A model generated the notes under the pieces. The model was given only the letters and a program-made list of their open reading frames with translations. It searched no databases and had not been told where the DNA came from. DNA of 8,512 nt from Treponema sp. (lineage in GTDB: Bacteria; Spirochaetota; Spirochaetia; Treponematales; Breznakiellaceae), in contig JAIRXT010000029.1 of NCBI GenBank assembly GCA_031268125.1, positions 1-8,512 on the forward strand, in the 5' to 3' direction. The translations under genes were made by a program, and so were the position numbers. This document shows, in pieces, positions 1 through 5,993 of the stretch. The stretch's first letter is position 1. Every line of letters begins with the position of its first letter.

Positions 1-2564
1 GTGGCGTTGGCGATAACCGCCCGGTCCCCAAAGAGCTGGGAAAGAATTTTGACGTAGGGGGTCTCCCCGCAGCCGCCGCAGGCCCCGGAGAATTCAAAGA
101 GGGGCCGCTTGTAAGCCAGGCCCTTAACGGTGGAAAGGTTCAATTCCGCAGCCGGGACCTCCGGCAGCTTGAGGAAGTAATCCCAGGCGGCGGCCTGAGC
201 GCTGTGGTAGGCCGGATCGTCGGCGTAGGACTTCCAGGAAAGGGCCTGGGGCTTGGCGGGGTCCTTGGACATGGGGCAGATGTTGATACAGACCCCGCAT
301 TCCATGCAGTCCTCTGCGGAGATAACCAGGCAGGTCTTTTTGCCCTCCACCGCCTTGGGCTTGATAGCCGCCGTCTTAAAGCCCTCAGGCGCCGCCGCGG
401 CTTCCGCATCGCCCAGGTTCTTCATGCGGATACAGGCGTGGGAACAGACCACGGCGCACTGGCCGCACTGGATACACACATCGGGGTTCCACGCGGGAAC
501 CCGCTCGGCCACGGCCCGCTTTTCGTACTGGGTGGTGGCGGTGGGGAAGGTGCCGTCCTCGGGGATCTTGCTCACCGGGAGCTTGTCCCCCTCCTGGACG
601 GATACGGCCCCCAGGACCTCCTGGATCCAGGAATCCCGGGCGCCGGCAAAGGGTTTTTTCATGTGGAGCTTGCCCTCCGCGGCGGCGGGGTACTTGACCT
701 CCTCCACGGCGGAAAGGGCGGCGTCCACGGTGGCGTAGTTCTTCTGTACAATGTCCGCCCCCTTCTTGCCGTAGGATTTTTCGATAAAGTGCTTCATCTC
801 CTCCACGGCCTGGGCCTCCGGCAGGACCCCGGAAATCTTAAAGTAGGCGGCCTGCATCACCGTGTTGATCCGGTTCCCCATGCCGGTCTTGCGGGCAATC
901 TCCACGGCGTTGATGACGTAGAATTTAAGCTTCTTGTCGATGATCCGCTTCTGGGCCTCCGCCGGTATCTCGTTCCAGACCTCCGCCGCGCCAAAGGGGC
1001 TGTTCAAGAGGAAGGTACCCCCGTCCTTGGCGTTGGCCAGCATGTCCAGGGTCTCCATATAGGAGAACTTGTGGCAGGCCAGAAAATCCGCCTTGTTGAT
1101 CAGGTAGGGCCGGCGGATGGCCTTTTTGCCAAAGCGCAGGTGGCTGATAGTAAAGCCCCCGGATTTCTTGGAGTCGTAGGAAAAGTAGGCCTGGGCGGAC
1201 AGTTCGGGCTTGGTGTCCCCGATAATCTTGATGGAGTTCTTGTTGGCCCCCACCGTTCCATCGGAACCAAGGCCGTAGAACATGGCCTCGCTCATACCCT
1301 CCTCGGCAATAAAGAAGGACTCATCGTAGTCCAGGCTCTTGCCCAGCACATCGTCCTTAATACCCACCACAAAGTTGGCAACCTTCTTGCCGGACAGGTT
1401 ATCAAAAACCGCCTTAACCATGGCGGGGGTAAATTCCTTGGACCCCAGGCCGTAACGGCCCCCCAGGATAAGGGGAGATCCCTTAAAGGGGCTCGTGCCC
1501 GCGGCCTGTAGTTCGCTGATGGCGGTCCGCACATCCTCGTAGAGGGGTTCCCCCAGGGAACCGGGTTCCTTGGTCCGGTCCAGCACCGCGATAGCCTTTA
1601 CCGTGGCAGGCAGGGCCTTCACAAAAAGCTCCGCATCAAAGGGCCGGTACAGCCGGACCTTCAAAACCCCGACCTTTTCGCCCGTACCCTGGAGGTACTC
1701 CACCGTTTCTTCCACAGTTTCCGCACCGGAACCCATGATGATAATTACCCGTTCCGCGTCCGGGGCGCCGTAGTACTGGAACACCTGGTAGACCCGGCCC
1801 GTAAGCTTGGCGTACTTGTCCATTTCCGCCTGTACAATACCGGGAACCGCCAGATAGTACTTGTTCACCCCCTCCCGGCTCTGGAAGTAGGTGTCCGGGT
1901 TCTGGGAAGTCCCCCGGATAAAAGGCTTTTCGGGGGAAAGACCCCGGGTCCGGTGGGCCCGTACCAGGTCGTCATCCACCATCTTGCCCATCACCTCAAA
2001 GGGCACTTCTTCGATCTTTTGGTACTCGTGGCTGGTCCTGAACCCGTCAAAGAAGTGGAGGAAGGGTATCCGGGACCGCAGAGTCGCCGCATGAGAGATA
2101 ATCGCCAGGTCCATCACTTCCTGGACGCTGTTGGAAGAAAGCATGGCCCACCCGGTTTGACGGCAGGCCATAACATCCTGATGGTCCCCAAAGATGGACA
2201 GGGAACTGGTCGCCAGGGCACGGGCGGCAATATGGAACACCGTGGAGGTCAACTCCCCGGCGATTTTATACATGTTGGGGATCATCAAAAGCAGCCCCTG
2301 GGATGCGGTAAAAGTGGTCGTCAGCGCCCCCGTTGTCAGCGCCCCGTGAACCGCCCCCGCGGCCCCTGCTTCGCTCTGCATTTCAACAACCTGGGGGATC
2401 GTACCCCACAAGTTCTTTCGACCCTGGGCGGAGAACTCATCGGAGAGCTCCCCCATCGGGCTGGACGGGGTAATCGGGTAAATTGCGATTACTTCACTCA
2501 GCGCGTGGGCCACATGAGCCGCGGCGTTGTTGCCATCAATCATCACCATGTTTTTGTCGGACAT
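1..2564 (-). CDS. nifJ: Pyruvate:ferredoxin (flavodoxin) oxidoreductase, C-terminus cut by window edge
   Basis: Homodimeric cytoplasmic enzyme that oxidises pyruvate plus CoA to acetyl-CoA and CO2 and reduces ferredoxin or flavodoxin, using TPP and three [4Fe-4S] clusters. 854 complete codons are present; the family is usually about 1170-1200 residues, so roughly the last 320 lie beyond the edge. Visible in order: N-terminal domain with YPITPSSP (Thr32), Glu65 in VEMQSEAGAAG and Arg115, which match Thr31, Glu64 and Arg114 of the Desulfovibrio africanus enzyme; a gamma-type domain with GLGSDGTVGANK near 431-442; a ferredoxin domain with Cys697/700/703/707 and Cys753/756/759/763; then CGGCGE (Cys829, Cys832, Glu834), the start of the TPP-domain proximal cluster. 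The frame is the same from start to edge, with no frameshift seen. The start at 2564 is chosen because GGGGA sits 5 nt upstream; an in-frame ATG at 2576 lacks such a site. One oddity is that Ser708 follows the fourth Cys where Pro is usual. It has its own promoter and is probably monocistronic at its 5' end. Confidence 0.96.
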   Translation of the reverse strand, partial: MSDKNMVMIDGNNAAAHVAHALSEVIAIYPITPSSPMGELSDEFSAQGRKNLWGTIPQVVEMQSEAGAAGAVHGALTTGALTTTFTASQGLLLMIPNMYKIAGELTSTVFHIAARALATSSLSIFGDHQDVMACRQTGWAMLSSNSVQEVMDLAIISHAATLRSRIPFLHFFDGFRTSHEYQKIEEVPFEVMGKMVDDDLVRAHRTRGLSPEKPFIRGTSQNPDTYFQSREGVNKYYLAVPGIVQAEMDKYAKLTGRVYQVFQYYGAPDAERVIIIMGSGAETVEETVEYLQGTGEKVGVLKVRLYRPFDAELFVKALPATVKAIAVLDRTKEPGSLGEPLYEDVRTAISELQAAGTSPFKGSPLILGGRYGLGSKEFTPAMVKAVFDNLSGKKVANFVVGIKDDVLGKSLDYDESFFIAEEGMSEAMFYGLGSDGTVGANKNSIKIIGDTKPELSAQAYFSYDSKKSGGFTISHLRFGKKAIRRPYLINKADFLACHKFSYMETLDMLANAKDGGTFLLNSPFGAAEVWNEIPAEAQKRIIDKKLKFYVINAVEIARKTGMGNRINTVMQAAYFKISGVLPEAQAVEEMKHFIEKSYGKKGADIVQKNYATVDAALSAVEEVKYPAAAEGKLHMKKPFAGARDSWIQEVLGAVSVQEGDKLPVSKIPEDGTFPTATTQYEKRAVAERVPAWNPDVCIQCGQCAVVCSHACIRMKNLGDAEAAAAPEGFKTAAIKPKAVEGKKTCLVISAEDCMECGVCINICPMSKDPAKPQALSWKSYADDPAYHSAQAAAWDYFLKLPEVPAAELNLSTVKGLAYKRPLFEFSGACGGCGETPYVKILSQLFGDRAVIANA

Positions 2565-2569
2565 TGTTT

Positions 2570-2574
2570 TCCCC
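2570..2574 (-). promoter_or_regulatory. Ribosome binding site deciding the nifJ start
   Basis: GGGGA on the minus strand, 5 nt before the ATG at 2564. It overlaps the codons that would follow the alternative in-frame ATG at 2576, which has only an AT-rich, non-purine leader. This favours the shorter start beginning MSDKN. Confidence 0.55.
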
Positions 2575-2594
2575 ATTAAAGTAAGGTTTTATAC

Positions 2595-2623
2595 ATTTTA
2601 AGGCTTCAAACCGGGAATTTCAA
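2595..2623 (-). promoter_or_regulatory. Predicted sigma70-type promoter of nifJ
   Basis: On the minus strand TTGAAA (2623-2618) and TAAAAT (2600-2595) are separated by exactly 17 bp, close to the consensus for a housekeeping promoter. A TATAAA follows slightly downstream (about 2592-2587) and could serve as an alternative -10. Transcription would begin near 2588, giving a leader of about 25 nt before the nifJ ATG. No clear operator palindrome was found around it. Confidence 0.6.
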
Positions 2624-2640
2624 GGCCGCGCATTGTTTGT

Positions 2641-2880
2641 CATAAGGGGGGGCCCGCTACCACGGACAATGGGTCAAGGCTGGATGCCTTGACCTCCCCG
2701 CAGCCCGCCCCGCAGGGGCGCATCCCCTTTGGCCCCCCCTTGGCTCCAGTCCTGCACTCCGTTTGTCCTTCCGCCAACCCCCCAAATCCCCAAACCGGCT
2801 TCGCACAAAAAACAGCATACGATCTTCCATAACGATTAACCGAATTTTGAGGAAAGTTCCGGTTTCCATGTGTTTATACC
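2641..2880. other. Non-coding GC-rich stretch with perfect small hairpins
   Basis: No supportable gene lies here. The left half is very GC-rich with runs of G and C (for example 2646-2652 and 2731-2738) and holds two compact perfect inverted repeats. GGTCAAGGC (2672-2680) pairs with GCCTTGACC (2686-2694) around a 5-nt loop, and CGCCCC (2706-2711) pairs with GGGGCG (2715-2720) around GCA. Neither is followed by a T-tract on either strand, so a classical intrinsic terminator is unlikely. The right half (about 2770-2880) is AT-richer and shows nothing recognisable. The base composition differs from the neighbouring genes, and it may be the remnant of another dispersed repeat. Confidence 0.5.
2672..2694. 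repeat. Perfect 9-bp inverted repeat (hairpin)
   Basis: Arms GGTCAAGGC and GCCTTGACC with loop TGGAT. It is fully self-complementary and lies about 50-70 bp upstream of the nifJ -35 element, so it could be a regulator site, a weak terminator lacking a T-tract, or part of a repeat. Nothing in the sequence distinguishes these. Confidence 0.5.
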
Positions 2881-2882
2881 GA

Positions 2883-3188
2883 CAGCAATTCCGAATTCAA
2901 AAAAAATAACCGTTCAACCTAAAAATGGTCAAAGGTACAGGCTCGTTATGCAGTATAAAACCATACCGGCAGCCGTTTGACCATTTTTTTACCTTGAGAA
3001 CTCCTTGGCACAAGGTAATTCACGATGGCGAAAAGAGCGACGAAACAAGCAGCGGGGGGTCCGGTTTCGCGAAAGCGAAAAGTGGAAAGAATCTGGGGTG
3101 GGGGCCCCGGATTTTTCCAGCCGGCAGGAAAGCTGATAATTTTTTCACGTCTCTTTTCGGATTTGGAATTTTGAATTCGGAATTGCTG
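2883..3188 (+). repeat. Structured dispersed repeat, copy 1 (about 306 bp)
   Basis: Bounded by a perfect 20-bp terminal inverted repeat: CAGCAATTCCGAATTCAAAA at 2883-2902 and its complement at 3169-3188. It aligns along its length with the reverse complement of 7117-7414. Two 42-bp blocks are identical between copies (3082-3123 = 7180-7221; 3147-3188 = 7117-7158). Internal structure: stem A, 2921-2933 with 2976-2988, followed by a run of seven T; stem B, TTACCTT 2989-2995 with AAGGTAA 3012-3018; outer stem C, CGAAAAGAG 3029-3037 with 3151-3159; and inside it the long hairpin D, TGGAAAGAATCTGGGG with CCCCGGATTTTTCCA around loop TGGGGG (3083-3119). A mini-hairpin TTTCGC-GAAA-GCGAAA (3065-3080) is present only in this copy. 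No transposase and no clear target-site duplication are visible. The reading frame through it is not shared with copy 2. It is most likely a non-autonomous mobile element or structured-RNA repeat; I do not know a named family. Confidence 0.85.
2921..2990. terminator. Terminator-like hairpin inside repeat copy 1
   Basis: AAAAATGGTCAAA (2921-2933) pairs with TTTGACCATTTTT (2976-2988) over 13 bp, with a 42-nt loop and a T7 run on the plus strand; five T follow on the minus strand. Such an A-tract/T-tract stem could end transcription coming from the dtd operon (minus strand) or from the plus strand. The long loop is atypical of intrinsic terminators, although weak inner pairing (GGCT with AGCC, GTAT with ATAC) would shorten it. 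Confidence 0.4.
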
Positions 3189-3224
3189 GTAGATGTTACC
3201 GGCGCGATTCCGTTTTGGAACGGT

Positions 3225-3242
3225 TAAAATGAGAATTGCCGG
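3225..3242. repeat. Repeat-terminus-like motif downstream of dtd
   Basis: TAAAATGAGAATTGCCGG matches 17 of 18 positions of 7398-7415, which forms the gene-proximal end of repeat copy 2. Here it stands alone, separated from copy 1 by about 36 bp and 10 bp after the dtd stop codon. It may be a solo or truncated end of the same element family, or the original end of a longer copy. The surrounding 3189-3252 holds no gene, only a small CCGTT-TTGG-AACGG hairpin near 3210-3223. Confidence 0.5.
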
Positions 3243-3252
3243 GCCGGAAGCT

Positions 3253-3753
3253 TTACAGTTCCCCGGAATCCAGGATGATGGTTACCGGGCCGTCGTTGGT
3301 GTAACGCAGTTCCATGTGAGCCCCAAAGATCCCCGCCCGGCAGGCAAGGCCCTGCTCCCCGATCTTCCGCATGAAGCACTCGTAGAGCGTAAGGGCCGCC
3401 CCGCCCTCCGCGGCGGCGCCGTAATAGGGACGCCGGCCCTTCCGGGTATCGGCCAGAAGGGTGAACTGCGATATCGCAAGGATTCCCAGGGGGGCCTCCG
3501 CAGGGGCCTCGGCGGAAAAGACCGGGGGTTCCCGCCTTTCCGCCGCAAGGTCCTTGATCGACAGATTCATCTTTCCTTCTTCGTCATTGAAGATTCTTAA
3601 ATGGGCGATTTTTTCCGCCAGCTTTTCCGCATCCGCTTCCGTATCCCCCCGGGCAACCCCCAGGTAGACCAAAAGGCCCCGGGAAATACCGCCGCAGAGG
3701 GCCCCCTGAACCTTGACCGAAGCGTCAAAAACCCGCTGAACCACGGCCTTCAC
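3253..3753 (-). CDS. dtd: D-aminoacyl-tRNA deacylase (D-Tyr-tRNA deacylase)
   Basis: Cytoplasmic homodimeric editing enzyme that hydrolyses D-amino acids (and glycine mischarged on tRNA-Ala) from tRNAs. The 166-residue product begins MKAVVQRV..ASVKV like the family. It carries both signature motifs: SQFTL (95-99), followed by KGRRP (105-109), and GIFGAHM with NDGPVT (141-147, 153-158), the Gly-cisPro motif that enforces chiral selectivity. The start is GTG at 3753, overlapping the TGA of the upstream TPR gene in GTGA, which implies translational coupling; no strong ribosome site of its own is seen. The family norm is 145-150 residues. The extra length is an insertion of about 18 residues, Ala/Pro/Glu-rich, at roughly 70-89 between the KMNLS and SQFTL strands. 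It is the last gene of a four-gene operon; a repeat-terminus motif follows 10 bp after the stop and the full repeat starts about 64 bp after it. Confidence 0.95.
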   Translation of the reverse strand: MKAVVQRVFDASVKVQGALCGGISRGLLVYLGVARGDTEADAEKLAEKIAHLRIFNDEEGKMNLSIKDLAAERREPPVFSAEAPAEAPLGILAISQFTLLADTRKGRRPYYGAAAEGGAALTLYECFMRKIGEQGLACRAGIFGAHMELRYTNDGPVTIILDSGEL

Positions 3754-4871
3754 CGTTCACCGTCCACGGCGATATTCTGGTGAACGGCAAGACCTTCAAG
3801 CCGGATCCCCTGGTCGCCAAAACCGGGAACAATCCTGGCCAAAAGTTCCAGGGGCTGTTCCGGGTTAACCGCCAGGGCCCGGTCAAAAACCACGGCCACA
3901 ATCCCCTCCAGCGACTGGCGGGTGTCGTAACCGACAAGAAAATCAAAGGATGTCTGGGCGGGAAAATTCTGGACATTGGTAGCCATGCCCCTCCAGATCA
4001 CATGGCAGTCCCGGTACAAGACGGGCTCCTTGAGAACCTCCGCGTAGGCATAGTTATCCTGCCGCCTGAAGCTGTCGAAGCCGGGAATTTCCATGTAGGA
4101 CATGACCAGCCGGGCCTTGCTTTTGATCCCCTCCGACGCGTTGGATTCAACAAGCCGGTTGAAGTTAAGCCGGGCCGCCTCGTCCCGGTATCCGGTAAAC
4201 AGGGAAAGCCCCTGCCCGTAAATTTCCAGCACCTGATTCCGGGTCAGGATATAGCGGTATACGCCGCCGGTTTCCACGGGCTGCCGGAGATCTTCCGCTT
4301 CGAGGGCGCTGCCGGTTACGGAAGGCCGGGGGCCTTTACTCCCCGGCAGGGTAATGACCTGGAACCGGAGCAGCAGGATAAGCGTAATGCCCGCAAGACC
4401 CAAGGCGGCAAGGCCGGGCACAAGCAGCCGGCTTGGGTCCGGGGGAACCTGCGGCAGGGGGGGATAGAGCCGGCGGATCTCCCCGGATTCCAGCCATTCG
4501 GCAATCCGGTTCCGGCCGGCGTAACGGCGGATAATGGCCAGCGCCCTCCGGGCAATGGGATTCTTGGGGTCCGTATCCTGAACATCCAGATAAAGATCGA
4601 CGGCCCGGTCCGTTTCCCCCCGGCGCAGATGCAGGACCGCCATTCCCAGCCGGACATTCGGATCCCGTATCTTCACATCCCGGGCCAGTTTGAAATAAGT
4701 GTGGGCCCCAATAAAATCATTAACCCGCAGACAGGCAACCCCCAGGATGTAGTAATACCGGAAGGAATCATGAAACCGGTTTACCTCCGGTTCAAGGGTT
4801 TTGATGGCGGCATGGTAATTACCCTTCCGGGCCAGGCGGATGGCCTTGGTCAGGATTGGATGGAGCTTCAT
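3750..4871 (-). CDS. TPR protein with a single central membrane segment
   Basis: A 373-residue protein whose specific function I do not recognise. The N-terminal region has about three TPR-like helix pairs (roughly 4-33, 37-70, 71-104; for example YYYILGVACLRVNDFIGAHTYF trimmed to its core YILGVACL..DFIGAHTYF), followed by a basic helix. A proline-rich stretch (136-147) leads to one hydrophobic segment at about 149-168 (LLVPGLAALGLAGITLILLL). The C-terminal 200 residues are mixed alpha/beta, contain NFNRLVES-like and VIWRGMATNVQNF segments, and match no family I can name. There is no N-terminal signal peptide, so the TPR part is probably cytoplasmic and the C-terminal part periplasmic. The start ATG at 4871 has AAGGA about 6 nt upstream, overlapping the stop codon of the preceding gene 8 bp away. 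It overlaps dtd by 4 bp. The operon context points to an envelope scaffold or assembly role, which is inference only. Confidence 0.85.
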   Translation of the reverse strand: MKLHPILTKAIRLARKGNYHAAIKTLEPEVNRFHDSFRYYYILGVACLRVNDFIGAHTYFKLARDVKIRDPNVRLGMAVLHLRRGETDRAVDLYLDVQDTDPKNPIARRALAIIRRYAGRNRIAEWLESGEIRRLYPPLPQVPPDPSRLLVPGLAALGLAGITLILLLRFQVITLPGSKGPRPSVTGSALEAEDLRQPVETGGVYRYILTRNQVLEIYGQGLSLFTGYRDEAARLNFNRLVESNASEGIKSKARLVMSYMEIPGFDSFRRQDNYAYAEVLKEPVLYRDCHVIWRGMATNVQNFPAQTSFDFLVGYDTRQSLEGIVAVVFDRALAVNPEQPLELLARIVPGFGDQGIRLEGLAVHQNIAVDGER

Positions 4872-4879
4872 GGGGTTCC

Positions 4880-5992
4880 TTAGGGTTCAGTGTAACGGGA
4901 CCTTATACGGACCAGATTCCGTTCAAGATTGGATAACTCGTCATCGCTCAGGCTGGTCCCCGATCCGAGATAGCCGTCTATTAAGTTAACAATATCCTGA
5001 AGGGCATTATAATCGGAGCGGAGAATCGCAGGATTCGTATTCAGCATCTGTACAGTCGACAGGGCCGTACTTGAAAGCGCGTTCGACAGCGACTCGTCAA
5101 TCTGAATCTCCGGGAAAACGGGCCTTGCCTCAACGACAGGGACGGGAAGCCCCCCCGAAGGCAGGACGGAACTGAAGCCCCCCCGGTCCCCGGAGGCCAG
5201 GAGCAGGAAAAAGGAAACGCTTTCTTCCCGGTTGATCTGCACCGGTTCGTAGAAATAAGCCACCGCGGAATCCCTGATCGAATAGGGGGGGTTGTTGAAT
5301 TTCCGGCCCTGGACAAAATCAAGGGACCAGGACACATCGTTAAGCCGCTTCCAGTTTGCTATGTGGACGGAATCGGGAACCCGGTCCACGGCGGCGGAAA
5401 TACTTCCCATCAGCGAGGGGCCCTCGCCGGAAATCCAGTAGCGGTCGGAACCGGCGGCATCGAATACCGTCTCTTCCTGGATGACCCGGCTGCCGGTTCT
5501 AAAGGGGCTCGCCATCGATTCTCCCAGCTTGGTATCCAAAAGCAAGCGGAGCCCCGCGCGGACGCGGCGTCTGCCGGTGTTTTCAATAAGAAAATTGATT
5601 TTGATTCCGTTGGCCGCCTCGGAACCGCCGGTAGTTATAAAGCTGAATTCCTCCGTTACCCTGAGGGAAGAAGATTCAAAAACCAGGGCGGGCGTACCGG
5701 CGCCGCCCCTTTCGCTGATCTTGAATTCCTCCGACTCCCCCAAGCGGTAGGTTTTATTATCATAGCTTAGGGTTAGGACGGTGGTCCGGGGGTCCTGGTC
5801 CATGAACAGGGCCTCGTATTTCTGACGCGCCGGATCGGTCATGTAGTACAGGGAAAACCGGCCGAGATCGGGATTTAGCGCCAGGCGGATAAAGCCGTCT
5901 TCGTATTCGGCGCCAAACAGCGGAACGGCAAGGCAAAAGGCAAAAACCGCCAGGACCGGGCCTTTGAAACGGCGCGTACCGTAACAGGTCAT
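4880..5992 (-). CDS. Exported beta-rich protein of unknown function
   Basis: A 370-residue protein. The open frame extends upstream to 6130, but the ATG at 5992 is preferred: it lies one base after the TAA of the upstream gene, has GAGGAGGA 8 nt upstream, and begins a good signal peptide (RRFKG followed by a hydrophobic core VLAVFAFCLAVPLF, predicted cleavage after GA at residue 28). The mature protein starts EYEDGFIRLALNPDLGRFSL and is dominated by short beta strands with Gly/Asp turns through about residue 290, suggesting beta-sandwich domain(s). The last 70 residues (from about 300) look helical and Ser/Asn/Leu-rich. No lipobox, catalytic motif or named domain could be recognised. It is sandwiched in the operon between two TPR proteins, so a periplasmic partner protein is plausible. 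The 8-bp gap to the next gene supports co-transcription. Confidence 0.85.
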   Translation of the reverse strand: MTCYGTRRFKGPVLAVFAFCLAVPLFGAEYEDGFIRLALNPDLGRFSLYYMTDPARQKYEALFMDQDPRTTVLTLSYDNKTYRLGESEEFKISERGGAGTPALVFESSSLRVTEEFSFITTGGSEAANGIKINFLIENTGRRRVRAGLRLLLDTKLGESMASPFRTGSRVIQEETVFDAAGSDRYWISGEGPSLMGSISAAVDRVPDSVHIANWKRLNDVSWSLDFVQGRKFNNPPYSIRDSAVAYFYEPVQINREESVSFFLLLASGDRGGFSSVLPSGGLPVPVVEARPVFPEIQIDESLSNALSSTALSTVQMLNTNPAILRSDYNALQDIVNLIDGYLGSGTSLSDDELSNLERNLVRIRSRYTEP

Positions 5993-5993
5993 G

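Noticed and set aside
204..1511. Long plus-strand open frame of 435 codons opposite nifJ
   Set aside because: It is antisense to a clear NifJ coding frame with intact motifs; the composition (Gly/Leu/His-rich) is that of a shadow frame in GC-rich DNA.
2657..2869. Minus-strand 70-codon open frame upstream of nifJ
   Set aside because: It has no ribosome binding site, and its second half is a translation of the GC-rich hairpin block (Gly/Arg/Pro/Ala-rich).
2883..3188. Target-site duplication around the repeat copies
   Set aside because: Bases flanking copy 1 (TACCGA / GTAGAT) and copy 2 (CCTGTA / GCGGGG) show no direct repeat, so transposition is not demonstrated.
2925..3227. Small open frame in repeat copy 1 sharing SLFGFGILNSELL with a frame in copy 2 (7045-7227)
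   Set aside because: The shared peptide follows from DNA identity. A 2-nt length difference between conserved blocks and the 18-nt mini-hairpin insertion put the copies in different overall frames, so coding is not conserved.
3780..4883. Plus-strand open frame of 367 codons opposite the membrane TPR gene
   Set aside because: The minus-strand frame has TPR periodicity, a membrane segment, a ribosome site and operon junctions; the plus-strand product has no recognisable features.
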